A DNA stretch of 44,721 nucleotides. Source: GCA-020356105 sp041602815. Its GTDB lineage: Bacteria; Pseudomonadota; Alphaproteobacteria; UBA8366; JADFVY01. Shown piece after piece: positions 1-9,485 of this stretch. The stretch is from positions 1 to 44,721 of the forward strand of contig JBFIFO010000008.1 in assembly GCA_041602815.1 (NCBI GenBank). Reading direction: 5' to 3'. The translations under genes and the position numbers were made by a program. The first letter of the stretch is position 1. Each line of letters opens with the position of its first letter. The notes beneath the pieces were generated by a model. That model did no database searches, had not been told where the DNA came from, and saw nothing but the letters and a program-made list of their open reading frames with translations.

Positions 1-1
1 C

Positions 2-2058
<2,057 letters not shown>

Positions 2059-2062
<4 letters not shown>

Positions 2063-2466
2063 GCGGTGCGGGCGGCACTGCCGGCGCCCGGCCGACGGAG
2101 ACCCTGCGCGTCGACAAATGGCTGTGGCACGCCCGCTTTTTCAAGAGCCGCTCGCTGGCCAACGCCATGGTTGCCGCGGGGCGGCTGCGGGTGAACAGCC
2201 AGCCGATCTCCAAGCCGCATCACCAGGTGCGGCCGGGTGACGTGTTGACCTTCCCGCAGGGCCGCCGCATCCGCGTTATCGAGGTCGCCGCCATCGGCAA
2301 GCGCCGCGGCCCCGCGACCGAGGCGCAGACCCTGTATGCCGACCTCGCACCGCCGGAGCCGCGGCGTGAGACCGGCGTTCCCGAACCGCGACCGGCGCAT
2401 CGCGACAAGGGCAGCGGCCGGCCGACCAAGAAGCAGCGGCGGGACACCGACCGGCTGCGGGGATGA
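2059..2466 (+). CDS. S4-domain RNA-binding protein, Hsp15-like
   Basis: A protein of 135 residues. After a short Gly/Ala-rich start comes a classic S4 motif, with LRVDKWLWHARFFKSRSLA at about residues 15-33 and then VAAGRLRVN and VRPGDVLTF. This matches heat-shock protein 15 (HslR), which binds free 50S subunits carrying nascent chains and helps rescue stalled ribosomes. The C-terminal third is basic and low in complexity (KKQRRDTDRLRG at the end). The start is the ATG inside the ATGA overlap with the upstream helicase gene. The pairing suggests a two-gene RNA-metabolism operon. Confidence 0.85.
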
Positions 2467-2645
2467 CGCGCACGGCACCCGGATCAACACATACGGGCGA
2501 CCGCGCCGGGAATTTCCGCCATGGTCGCGGTGTATCCCAGAGGAAGCCGGGAATCCCGGCCGCCCGGACGCGACCGCGGTTGGCCGCTGTCGCCGCCGGG
2601 CGCGCCGCCGCCGGCCATCGCCACTCGAGACAGGGATACACCGAA

Positions 2646-3146
2646 ATGATACGTCTGACCGCCGCAGTTACGGTTGCCTTTATGCTATCCGCCGCCGCCG
2701 CCGCGGCACAGCAGCCGCCGCCGGCCCCGAACGGGATCGAGATGCCGAAGGGCTACAAGGACTGGCGCGTGATCGCGATATCGCACCGCAGCGACAACAA
2801 CACGATGCGGGTCATCGTCGGCAACGATGCCGCGATCGCGGCGGCGCGCAGGGGCCGGGTCAATCCGTGGCCGGACGGTGCGATCCTCGGCAAGGTCGTG
2901 TGGGCCAACCGGACCGACGAGAACTGGGATGCGGCGACGGTGCCCGGCGAGTTCAAGGCCGCCGAGTTCATGATCAAGGACGCCCGGAAGTATGCCGAGA
3001 CCGGCGGATGGGGCTTCGCCCGCTGGCTCGGCATGGCGCAGAAACCGTACGGCGCTGACGCCGATTTCGTGCAGGAGTGCTTCGGCTGCCACACGCCGGT
3101 GGAGTCGCGGGACTACGTGTTCACGACGCCGATCAGCCTGCCCTGA
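2646..3146 (+). CDS. Cytochrome P460-like periplasmic haem protein
   Basis: A protein of 166 residues with an N-terminal signal peptide (hydrophobic Ala-rich core, processing near residue 22). The body has the cytochrome P460 fold signature: a GYKDWRVIAIS opening, a WPDGAILGKVVW segment and a single C-terminal c-type haem site, CFGCH, at residues 145-149. Members of this family are periplasmic or secreted haem proteins; characterised ones oxidise hydroxylamine or act in cytochrome c' chemistry, but many have no known substrate. The ATG at 2646 was preferred over longer in-frame starts because it gives a clean signal peptide. The gene stands alone, about 180 bp after the S4 gene and facing tspO. 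Confidence 0.75.
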   Translation: MIRLTAAVTVAFMLSAAAAAAQQPPPAPNGIEMPKGYKDWRVIAISHRSDNNTMRVIVGNDAAIAAARRGRVNPWPDGAILGKVVWANRTDENWDAATVPGEFKAAEFMIKDARKYAETGGWGFARWLGMAQKPYGADADFVQECFGCHTPVESRDYVFTTPISLP

Positions 3147-3154
3147 CGGCCGGC

Positions 3155-3186
3155 GGCGACCCGCGATCGGGTCTTCCCGGGTCGCC
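3155..3186. terminator. GC-rich stem-loop between convergent genes
   Basis: GGCGACCCG (3155-3163) is complementary to CGGGTCGCC (3178-3186), a 9-bp stem with a 14-nt loop. It sits between the stop of the P460-like gene and the stop of the convergent tspO gene. No T-run follows on either strand, so the terminator reading rests on position and stem strength only. Confidence 0.35.
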
Positions 3187-3222
3187 GGCCGACCGCCGCA
3201 TGCCGGATATTGCGGTGGTGGC

Positions 3223-3729
3223 TCAGCCCGGATTTAGCACCCACAGGGCGGCGGTGAGCACCGCGGCGTAGGCGACCCACAGGAGATAGGGGATCAGCAG
3301 TGCGCCGGCCCAGCGGTCGAGGCGCCGGAACAGCAAGGCGTTGGCGGCGATGGCCGGCAGCAGCACGAGGATCTCGATCAGCGCGAGGCCGATCCGCTGG
3401 AGGCCGAAGAACAGCACCGACCAGCCGATGTTGAGCGCCAGCTGCACCGCGTAGACGGCGAGCGCAAGCCGGGTCGCGGCAAGCGGGGCGCTACGCCAGG
3501 CGCGCCAGCCGGCGACCGCGATCATCGCGAACAGGGTCGTCCAGACGACCGGGAAGACCCAGTCGGGCGGGTTGAAGGCCGGTTTTTCGAGGGTCTGGTA
3601 CCAGGTGCCGACGCTGGTCGCCGTCACCGCACCGCCGATCGCGGAGACCGCGGCGCAGACCGCCGCGAAGCCGGCGAGGCCGAGAAGATCGCGGCCGCGC
3701 GGACGGCGCAATTGGCCGGGCTCCGACAT
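3223..3729 (-). CDS. tspO: TspO/MBR family tryptophan-rich sensory protein
   Basis: A 168-residue integral membrane protein with five hydrophobic segments. TspO signatures are present: the KPAFNPPDWVFPVVW stretch in the first loop and start of TM2, and a Trp- and Tyr-rich C-terminal half with NIGWSVLFFG and LLWVAYAAVL. The family binds porphyrins and tetrapyrroles in the outer or cytoplasmic membrane. In Rhodobacter it tunes photosynthesis genes in response to oxygen, and elsewhere it is linked to stress and haem handling. The N-terminus carries a short Arg-rich cytoplasmic lead. It follows the histidine phosphatase gene by only 7 bp on the same strand, so it may be the last gene of the ubiG-led operon. 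Confidence 0.9.
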   Translation of the reverse strand: MSEPGQLRRPRGRDLLGLAGFAAVCAAVSAIGGAVTATSVGTWYQTLEKPAFNPPDWVFPVVWTTLFAMIAVAGWRAWRSAPLAATRLALAVYAVQLALNIGWSVLFFGLQRIGLALIEILVLLPAIAANALLFRRLDRWAGALLIPYLLWVAYAAVLTAALWVLNPG

Positions 3730-3736
3730 CCGCAGC

Positions 3737-4417
3737 TCACTCCGTCTCCAGCGAACCGACGACCACGATCGCGCCGTCGCCTGTTTGACGGATCACCACC
3801 AGCTCGCCCGACCTCGGATAGACGCCGGTCAATGCCGTGATGTTGACCTGGTGGGTCACCAGCACCAGCGGCCCGTCGAGCGCCTGCCCGGCCAGCCACC
3901 GGCGCAGCGCGCCGGTCTGCGCATCGCGGTTCGCCGGCCGGTCGAAGAAGGAATTGAGGATCGACTGGTCCTCGACCGGACCGAGGCGCAGCAGCTCCGC
4001 CGTCTCAAGACAACGGCACCACTGGCTGGAGACGACGCGGGCCGCCGCGATGCCGTTCGCGCGGAATGCGGCCCCGATGCGGGTGGCCTGCTCGCGCCCT
4101 TCCTCGGAGAGGTTACGCTGGGTGCGGCAGTCGCCGAGCACGAACCCCGGCGGATCGCCGGTGCCCGGCGCGATGGCGTGCCGCAACAGCGCCACGTGTC
4201 CCGGCGCGCGCAGGGCGGCCCAGATTTCGGTATCGTCCGCCGACACAGGTGCAGGGACGACACCCAACAGAAGGACGAGAAGGCCCCCGACGAAGACCCG
4301 GATCTCCCCGTACGACCACAAGAGAGCGCGGCCAGGCTGCCGTGGCCGGCCTTCATCGTAGCCGCCCCTGACGGCAGCTCCCCGCTTTGCCGCCGTTCCG
4401 GCTTTGCCGCCGGTCAT
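3737..4417 (-). CDS. Histidine phosphatase family protein, exported
   Basis: A protein of about 226 residues from the ATG that overlaps the DUF3429 stop (ATGA). The catalytic start LLRHAIAPG replaces the textbook RHG with RHA, as in the SixA-like/Ais branch of the phosphoglycerate-mutase superfamily. Further active-site features are RTQRNLSEEGREQA, SSQWCRCLETAELL and a late VLVTHQVNI histidine. A hydrophobic stretch (VFVGGLLVLLLGVV) ending in Ala-Asp-Asp looks like a signal peptide, but the chosen start puts ~40 residues before it; a TTG closer to that stretch is an alternative. The phosphorylated substrate is unknown. It is translated with ubiG and DUF3429 as a chain of overlapping genes. 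Confidence 0.75.
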   Translation of the reverse strand: MTGGKAGTAAKRGAAVRGGYDEGRPRQPGRALLWSYGEIRVFVGGLLVLLLGVVPAPVSADDTEIWAALRAPGHVALLRHAIAPGTGDPPGFVLGDCRTQRNLSEEGREQATRIGAAFRANGIAAARVVSSQWCRCLETAELLRLGPVEDQSILNSFFDRPANRDAQTGALRRWLAGQALDGPLVLVTHQVNITALTGVYPRSGELVVIRQTGDGAIVVVGSLETE

Positions 4418-4899
4418 GCCAGCGCCCCGAGGGCGAGCGAGGCGACGACTGCGACGGTCAGCGGCAGGCGCAGCTTCGGATACCACGCCGGCAGCTCGCC
4501 GCTGCGCCCGGCGCGGAGATCGAACAACAGCATTGCGGCGAAGGCGGCCGCCAGGACCACCAGCCCGAGCGGCCGCGCGAGGAACAGGGCGCCCCAGCCA
4601 ACGAGGGACGGGACCACGCTGTAAGCGAGGCGGCGGGAGATGCGGCAGACACCGGCGTCGCGTCCGTAGCCGGCAATCGCGACACCCCAATGGACGCCGC
4701 CGAGGAACGAGAGGATAACGGCGCCGTAGGCGGCGAGCGCCAGGGTGCCGTATGCGCGAACCGTCCCGTCGGCGAGCAGGCCGACGGCCGCGAGAAGAAC
4801 GAACGGGACCGCGCCGAGCGCGCCCAGCCACGTTGCGGTCGGCGGCATCGCTGCCGCTGTCGCGCCGGCTCCGCCGGCGGTCCCCTCCCGCACCGTCAT
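4414..4899 (-). CDS. DUF3429 family membrane protein
   Basis: A 161-residue protein with five likely transmembrane helices. The DUF3429 pattern is visible: WLGALGAVPFV near the start, then YGAVILSFLGGVHWG in the middle, and a C-terminal WYPKLRLPLTVAVV segment. No biochemical role is established for this family. The start is the ATG overlapping the ubiG stop by 4 bp, and its own stop overlaps the next gene by 4 bp, so ubiG, this gene and the phosphatase gene are translationally coupled. A link to quinone synthesis or the respiratory membrane is only a guess from context. Confidence 0.8.
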   Translation of the reverse strand: MTVREGTAGGAGATAAAMPPTATWLGALGAVPFVLLAAVGLLADGTVRAYGTLALAAYGAVILSFLGGVHWGVAIAGYGRDAGVCRISRRLAYSVVPSLVGWGALFLARPLGLVVLAAAFAAMLLFDLRAGRSGELPAWYPKLRLPLTVAVVASLALGALA

Positions 4900-5669
4900 T
4901 GCGGTGCCTTGGCCGCAACGAGCATGTAGTTCACCCCGGTGCTCCGGGACACACGCCAGCGGTCGGCAAGCGGGCTGTACCTCATGCCCACGACCTCGGT
5001 CACGCGCAGCCCGGATCGCCGGATCATCCTGCGGATCTCGTCGGGCCGCAGGAAGCGGGTCCAGTCGTGGGTCCCCCTGGGCAGCCATCCGAGGACGTAT
5101 TCCGCCCCGACGATGGCCAGGAGAAACGCGCGTGCCGTCCGGTTCAGCGTGGCCACGAACAGGAGGCCGCCGGGTTTTACGAGGTCGCCGCAGTCCGTCA
5201 TCAACTGTCGCGGGTCCGCCACGTGCTCGACGACCTCGGCGTTGATGACGACATCGAAGCGCTCGCCCGACTCCAGGACATGCTCGGCGAGGCCGTGGCG
5301 GTAATCGATCGAAAGCCCCTGCTGCGCCGCATGCCAGCGGGCAATCTCGATGTTGCGGGCGGTGGGATCGACTCCGACCACCTCGGCGCCGTACTTCGCC
5401 AGCGGCTCGGATAGCAGCCCCGCGCCGCATCCGACATCGAGGATCTTCACACCGGCCAGCGCGTCCTCGCTGCCGGCGTTGCGTCCTAAATGGCGGGCGA
5501 TGCGACTGACGATGTAGTCGCGGCGCGCCGCGTTGAACTTGTGGGCGACCCGAAACTTGCCGTCCGGTTTCCACCATTCCTCGGCCAGCTTGTGGAAGCG
5601 TTCGATCTGCTTGGGGTCGACGGTCCGGGAGTCCGGCCAGGGTGCATCGAGATGGTCCTTCTTCAGCAT
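4896..5669 (-). CDS. ubiG: UbiG, ubiquinone biosynthesis O-methyltransferase
   Basis: A protein of 257 residues, a normal length for alphaproteobacterial UbiG. It performs both O-methylation steps in ubiquinone synthesis, using SAM. The N-terminal FHKLAEEWWKPDGKFR block is diagnostic. The SAM-binding motif ILDVGCGAGLLSEPLA lies at residues 76-91, followed by GVDPTARNIEIA and the INAEVVEHVADP segment. A C-terminal amphipathic region (GTHDWTRFLRPDEI, then STGVNYMLVA) matches the membrane-associating part of the family. It heads a minus-strand operon with DUF3429, the histidine phosphatase and possibly tspO, and sits 55 bp downstream of the glutathione peroxidase gene. Confidence 0.93.
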   Translation of the reverse strand: MLKKDHLDAPWPDSRTVDPKQIERFHKLAEEWWKPDGKFRVAHKFNAARRDYIVSRIARHLGRNAGSEDALAGVKILDVGCGAGLLSEPLAKYGAEVVGVDPTARNIEIARWHAAQQGLSIDYRHGLAEHVLESGERFDVVINAEVVEHVADPRQLMTDCGDLVKPGGLLFVATLNRTARAFLLAIVGAEYVLGWLPRGTHDWTRFLRPDEIRRMIRRSGLRVTEVVGMRYSPLADRWRVSRSTGVNYMLVAAKAPQ

Positions 5670-5724
5670 CTGCCGTTTTACCTCGCTATTTGGGTTCCAG
5701 ATTCCGTGTCGCCTGCAGCCCCGG

Positions 5725-6297
5725 TCACCCGCCGGAAGCTACGACGCGTGCCAGCTGCGCCTCGATGGCGGCCGCCACCTCAGCCGAGGTCGGCTCGGTC
5801 CGCGTCGAGAACCAAGTCACGAGCTCGCCCTCGGGCCCGACGAGGTATTTGTGGAAGTTCCAGCGCGGCGCGCCCGCGGCGCCGACCTCGGCGGCTGCCC
5901 ATTTGTAGAAGGGATGCGCATCCTCGCCCTTGACCGCAACCTTGCTCGTCATGGGGAAATCGATGTTGAAGTTGACCTCGCAGAATCGCTTGATCTCGTC
6001 CTCCGTGCCCGGTTCCTGGTTGCCGAAATCGTTCGACGGCACGCCGAGCACAACGAGCCCGCGGTCGCGGTAACGCTCCCACACTGCCTGCAGATCCTCG
6101 TATTGCGGGGTGAAGCCGCAGAACGAAGCGGTGTTGACGACCAGCACCACCTTGCCCCGGAAGTCCGAGAGCGGCAGCGGCCCGCCCTCTATAGCGGTGA
6201 AGGTGAAGTCGTGGGCCGATTTTGCCGCGCCCGCCGCCGCGGCGGGCACACCGCCCGAGATCAGGATCAGCATTGCCATGACCAGTGTCGCGCGCAT
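5725..6297 (-). CDS. Glutathione peroxidase family thiol peroxidase, exported
   Basis: A 190-residue protein with a cleavable-looking signal peptide (about residues 1-25), so it probably acts in the periplasm, unlike cytoplasmic BtuE. The peroxidatic Cys is C60 in NTASFCGFTPQY; Gln94 (GNQEPG) and Trp146-Asn147-Phe148 complete the usual tetrad. A second cysteine, C106 in KRFCEVNF, is placed like the resolving cysteine of thioredoxin-dependent members, so thioredoxin-like electron donors are more likely than glutathione. A predicted ECF11-type promoter lies 36-61 bp upstream of the start, pointing to induction by singlet oxygen or peroxide stress. ubiG follows on the same strand and could be read through. 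Confidence 0.9.
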   Translation of the reverse strand: MRATLVMAMLILISGGVPAAAAGAAKSAHDFTFTAIEGGPLPLSDFRGKVVLVVNTASFCGFTPQYEDLQAVWERYRDRGLVVLGVPSNDFGNQEPGTEDEIKRFCEVNFNIDFPMTSKVAVKGEDAHPFYKWAAAEVGAAGAPRWNFHKYLVGPEGELVTWFSTRTEPTSAEVAAAIEAQLARVVASGG

Positions 6298-6332
6298 GTC
6301 TTGGTCCCCCTGTTTGGAGTCACTGATTTAAA

Positions 6333-6358
6333 TACGATGATGAAGGGGATTTGGATCA
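6333..6358 (-). promoter_or_regulatory. Predicted ECF11 (RpoE-ChrR) promoter for the glutathione peroxidase gene
   Basis: Read on the minus strand, TGATCC (6358 to 6353) is followed after exactly 16 nt by CGTA (6336 to 6333). This equals in spacing the sites in front of rpoE, the lipid operon and the DUF6134 gene. A start of transcription near 6325 would leave a leader of under 30 nt before the peroxidase ATG at 6297. The match was found by eye. Confidence 0.65.
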
Positions 6359-6360
6359 GT

Positions 6361-6387
6361 TGATCCAGCCCGGCAACCCGGCTCGTA
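6361..6387 (+). promoter_or_regulatory. Predicted ECF11 (RpoE-ChrR) promoter for the SDR gene at 6517
   Basis: TGATCC (6361-6366) is followed after 17 nt by CGTA (6384-6387) on the plus strand. Its -35 element is the mirror of the opposing peroxidase promoter, the two forming GGATCAGTTGATCC at 6353-6366. Spacing is 1 nt longer than at the other four sites, so this is the weakest of the five. The leader to the SDR gene would be about 120 nt. Confidence 0.45.
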
Positions 6388-6516
6388 GAAAGTCGCGAAC
6401 ATTGCCGCGGCTTTCGCCATCGCGACAGCTTGAGCCACGGCCCCGGCGCGGCGAAGATCGGATCGCGTTGCGCGGCCTGACCACGAACGGTCCGCGACGC
6501 GGAAGCGGGAACACGG

Positions 6517-7293
6517 ATGACGGGTAAGGACCAACGCGACAGCCCCCTGACCCTGGCCTCGTTCGGCGACGGCCTGAATGTCGCGATCGTCGGCGCAACG
6601 GGCGGCATCGGCCGGGCGCTCGTCGACGACCTCGCACGCTGCCGGGCCGTTGCCAGGATCTTCGGCCTGTCGCGGTCCGCCATGCGTGCGCCGTCGGAAA
6701 GGTTGGCCTGGCATCGCCTCGACCTCGAGGACGAGCCGTCGATATCGGATGCGGCATCCGCGGTGCGGCGATCGGCCGGCCGCCTCGATATCGTCGTGGT
6801 GGCGACCGGGATTCTCCATGACAGCGATCGCCTGCAGCCGGAGAAGACATGGCGTGCGCTCGACCCTGCCGCGATGGAGCGGGCGTTCCGCCTCAATTCG
6901 ATCGGCCCGGCGCTGGTCGCCAAGCATTTCCTGCCGCTGCTCGCCGCCGACCGCAAATCGGTGTTCGCCGCCCTGTCGGCGCGGGTCGGCAGCATCGAGG
7001 ACAACCGGCTCGGCGGCTGGCATTCCTACCGGGCCTCGAAGGCCGCCCTCAACATGCTGATCCGGACGCTGTCCGTCGAGCTTGCCCGGCGCAATCCGCA
7101 CGGCCTCTGCGTGGCATTGCATCCGGGCACGGTGGACACCGCCCTGTCGCGCCCGTTCCAGGCCCGGGTTCCCGCGGGCAAGCTGTTCCCGGCGGCGCGA
7201 TCCGCCCGCCATCTGCTCGAGGTGCTCGACGCGCTGACGCCGTCGGACTCGGGCCAGGTATTCGCCTGGGACGGCAGCCGGATCCCCTTCTAG
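6517..7293 (+). CDS. SDR family oxidoreductase, C-factor-like
   Basis: A 258-residue classical-size short-chain dehydrogenase. The nucleotide-binding motif GATGGIG is at residues 26-32, slightly late because of a ~20-residue N-terminal lead. The catalytic YRASK (Tyr171, Lys175) and the preceding Ser region are intact. The body matches the CsgA/C-factor-like group (GWHSYRASKAALNML, then LHPGTVDTALSRPF), whose members are often associated with stress and with photolyase or RpoE loci in proteobacteria. The substrate is unknown. A TGATCC-N17-CGTA element upstream suggests co-regulation with the divergent glutathione peroxidase. Confidence 0.85.
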   Translation: MTGKDQRDSPLTLASFGDGLNVAIVGATGGIGRALVDDLARCRAVARIFGLSRSAMRAPSERLAWHRLDLEDEPSISDAASAVRRSAGRLDIVVVATGILHDSDRLQPEKTWRALDPAAMERAFRLNSIGPALVAKHFLPLLAADRKSVFAALSARVGSIEDNRLGGWHSYRASKAALNMLIRTLSVELARRNPHGLCVALHPGTVDTALSRPFQARVPAGKLFPAARSARHLLEVLDALTPSDSGQVFAWDGSRIPF

Positions 7294-7498
7294 CCGGGAC
7301 CTGCGCGCGAGGCGGCCGCCCGTCGACCGTGACCGAGTGATCCTCTGCCTTAAGGTTTCGCCGGCATGCGGACACGGCGATTTTGGTGATCGTGCCGTGC
7401 CGTTGGTCGTCGAGGCGGGACCGGCGTCCGGATCCGCGGCACGCTGTGCTATGATGGCCGCTGTCCTGATCGATTGGAACCGGATGGCGGAATGCGCG

Positions 7499-8428
7499 AT
7501 GGACCGCAGATCCTTCATCACCGGCGTGCTGGCGATGCCGGCGCTGGCCGGGCTTTCCGGGAGCCGGGTGGCGGCGCAGGGCGACGCGGGCGAGCCCCTG
7601 TCGCCGGATCAGTCGGCGTGGCGGGTTGAGGCGCTCGCGGCCTTTCCCTATGAGTACGTCCGGGTCGACGGCCGCGCGGCATTGCGCGAGTGGGAGTGGC
7701 TGAAGGCGGGCGGCCGCGGCGCGCCGGTCGTGATCGGCGGCGATGAGGATTTCGAGGCGATCCTCCAGGTCTTCCATCCCGATTACGTGGCGCAGATGAA
7801 TCCGCCCGCCCTCGCCGACACCCTGGCCCGGGCCGACGCGCTGGCTCATCCCGCCGACCTGCTGGCGCTTCACCGGCTGCAGGAAGAGGAAATTCTCGCG
7901 GCCCTCGAGAGGATGTGCCGGCAGGATCCCGACATGTGCGGCGCGTTGGACGCGCTCTCGGCGTCGTCCGACGGGGATGGTCCCCAGGACGACGCGCCCT
8001 ACGAGCCGCCAGTCGGCGATTGGCCGCTGATCCTGCCGGAGCCGGACACCGCGCTGACGGTGGCCGAGGAGCTTCTGACCGGGCGGGCGCTGGAGCGCGT
8101 GACCATCGTCCTCGTCCCCACCGACGATCCGACGACGATCCCCGCCCATCTGCGCTGGGGCGGCTGGAACGCCAATCCGCCGGCCGAGTATCATGTGGCC
8201 GCCCTGCGCTCGTGGCGCGACCGCTACGGCGCCGAGCTGGTCGGGCTCGGCTTCGACGTCATGAACCTCCGCGTCGCGCGCCGCCCCGCCTCGCGCGACG
8301 AGGCGCTGGCATTGGCCCGCGAGCAGTACGCCTATTGCAGCGACATCGTCGACCAGGGGGTCGGCACGCTGGCGGCCCTGGCGGCGCTGCTAATGGCCGG
8401 GGACTGGTGGTATTTCTGGTGGGATTGA
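7499..8428 (+). CDS. DUF4253 protein with a Tat-like signal
   Basis: A 309-residue protein from the ATG at 7499. The N-terminus MDRRSFITGVLAMPALAG is a twin-arginine type export signal (RRSFI plus a hydrophobic stretch), so the protein is probably exported folded; a longer in-frame start exists but would bury this signal. The C-terminal ~110 residues carry the DUF4253 pattern: WGGWNANPPAEYH, then SWRDRYGAELVGL, a conserved EQYAYCSDIVDQG stretch and a terminal WWYFWWD. DUF4253 has no established function and is usually found in small cytoplasmic or polymorphic-toxin-associated proteins, so the exported form is unusual. Nothing in the flanks clarifies its role. Confidence 0.75.
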   Translation: MDRRSFITGVLAMPALAGLSGSRVAAQGDAGEPLSPDQSAWRVEALAAFPYEYVRVDGRAALREWEWLKAGGRGAPVVIGGDEDFEAILQVFHPDYVAQMNPPALADTLARADALAHPADLLALHRLQEEEILAALERMCRQDPDMCGALDALSASSDGDGPQDDAPYEPPVGDWPLILPEPDTALTVAEELLTGRALERVTIVLVPTDDPTTIPAHLRWGGWNANPPAEYHVAALRSWRDRYGAELVGLGFDVMNLRVARRPASRDEALALAREQYAYCSDIVDQGVGTLAALAALLMAGDWWYFWWD

Positions 8429-8635
8429 CTCGGCAACAGCCCCGTGTACGCCCCCGCTGAAACCCGCAGAAATCCCTAACGCATGGGCTCGTTCCGCGCG
8501 GACCGGCACGGACCGCAGGCCCGGCCGCGATACCCCTTGCCGGCCGCGGGTTGCCGTGCCGGCCGGCGCGTGCTAGGCCGGTGCGCTGTTTTCCGGGGCC
8601 GCCGCCGGGGCGGTCCGGCAATCGGGGCGACAGGC

Positions 8636-9121
8636 ATGGTCGATTTCCTGCGCGATTTCCTGTTCCGCCGCAAGGGCGCGGCGCCGGAGGGTGCGACAGG
8701 CCATGACGATGCCGAGCTGCGGCTCGCGGCGGCGGCGCTGATGGTCGAGGCGGCCAAGCTGGACGGCAGTTTCGACGAGGCCGAACGGGAGCGCATCGCG
8801 GCGCTCCTCGACGGGCGCTTCGCCATGTCGGCGGACGACATCGCCACCCTGATCGCCGCGGCCGACGAAGAGACCGACCTCGCCGGCGGGCTCTACGGAT
8901 TCACCCGCACGGTACGCGAAAGATTTGATCATGCCGAGCGCGTGGCGATGATTGAAATGTTGTGGGAAGTGGCGTATGCGGATGGCGCCCTGCACGATTT
9001 CGAGGCAAACATGTTGCGCAGGGTGGCCGGACTTTTGTATGTGACGGACCAGGAGAGCGGCGCGGCCCGCAAGCGCGTGCTGGCGCGGCTTTCGCCCCCG
9101 TCCGGCGCGTCCGGCGGGTAA
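8636..9121 (+). CDS. TerB-like (tellurite resistance family) protein
   Basis: A 161-residue acidic, all-helical protein. The TerB-like domain covers about residues 25-150, seen in LRLAAAALMVEAAKLDGSF, then a second half with a MLWEVAYADGALHDFE repeat of the same acidic helix-loop motif. In the Ter family these Asp-rich loops bind divalent metal. Stand-alone TerB proteins like this one are common in alphaproteobacteria and their role is not known. The ATG at 8636 was chosen over an upstream in-frame ATG at 8483 because similarity and composition change there. It ends 28 bp before fdxA. Confidence 0.8.
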   Translation: MVDFLRDFLFRRKGAAPEGATGHDDAELRLAAAALMVEAAKLDGSFDEAERERIAALLDGRFAMSADDIATLIAAADEETDLAGGLYGFTRTVRERFDHAERVAMIEMLWEVAYADGALHDFEANMLRRVAGLLYVTDQESGAARKRVLARLSPPSGASGG

Positions 9122-9149
9122 GAGACGTAAAGTTGAGGAGAGGGCCGGC

Positions 9150-9485
9150 ATGACCTATGTCGTCACCGAGAGCTGTATCCGATGCAAGTATATGGATTGC
9201 GTCGAAGTCTGCCCCGTGGATTGCTTCTACGAGGGCGAGAACATGCTGGTCATCCATCCTGACGAATGCATCGACTGCGGGGTCTGCGAGCCGGAATGCC
9301 CGGTGGAGGCGATCCTGCCGGACACCGACAGCGACGGCGAGAAATGGGTGGAGATGAACCGCGAGTACTCCGAGAAATGGCCGAACATCACGCGCAAGAA
9401 GGATTCGCCGTCGGACGCGGACGAGTGGAAGGACGTGCCCGACAAGTTCGAGAAGTATTTCAGCCCCGAGCCGCCGAAGGCATGA
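9150..9485 (+). CDS. fdxA: FdxA, seven-iron ferredoxin
   Basis: A 111-residue ferredoxin of the Azotobacter FdI/FdxA type. Cysteines 9, 12, 17, 21 and 25 match the [3Fe-4S] plus structural pattern (CIRCKYMDCVEVCPVDC), and 40, 43, 46 and 50 give the [4Fe-4S] set (CIDCGVCEPECP). The acidic C-terminal half with NITRKKDSPSDADEW is typical of the alphaproteobacterial form. It acts as a low-potential cytoplasmic electron carrier with a role in redox stress. A good GAGGAG ribosome site precedes the ATG. It lies upstream of carD, an arrangement familiar from this class of bacteria. Confidence 0.93.
   Translation: MTYVVTESCIRCKYMDCVEVCPVDCFYEGENMLVIHPDECIDCGVCEPECPVEAILPDTDSDGEKWVEMNREYSEKWPNITRKKDSPSDADEWKDVPDKFEKYFSPEPPKA

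Noticed and set aside
7338..7362. TGATCC at 7338-7343 before the DUF4253 gene as a further ECF11 site
   Set aside because: The sequence at -10 distance is CGCC after 15 nt rather than CGTA after 16-17 nt; too weak.
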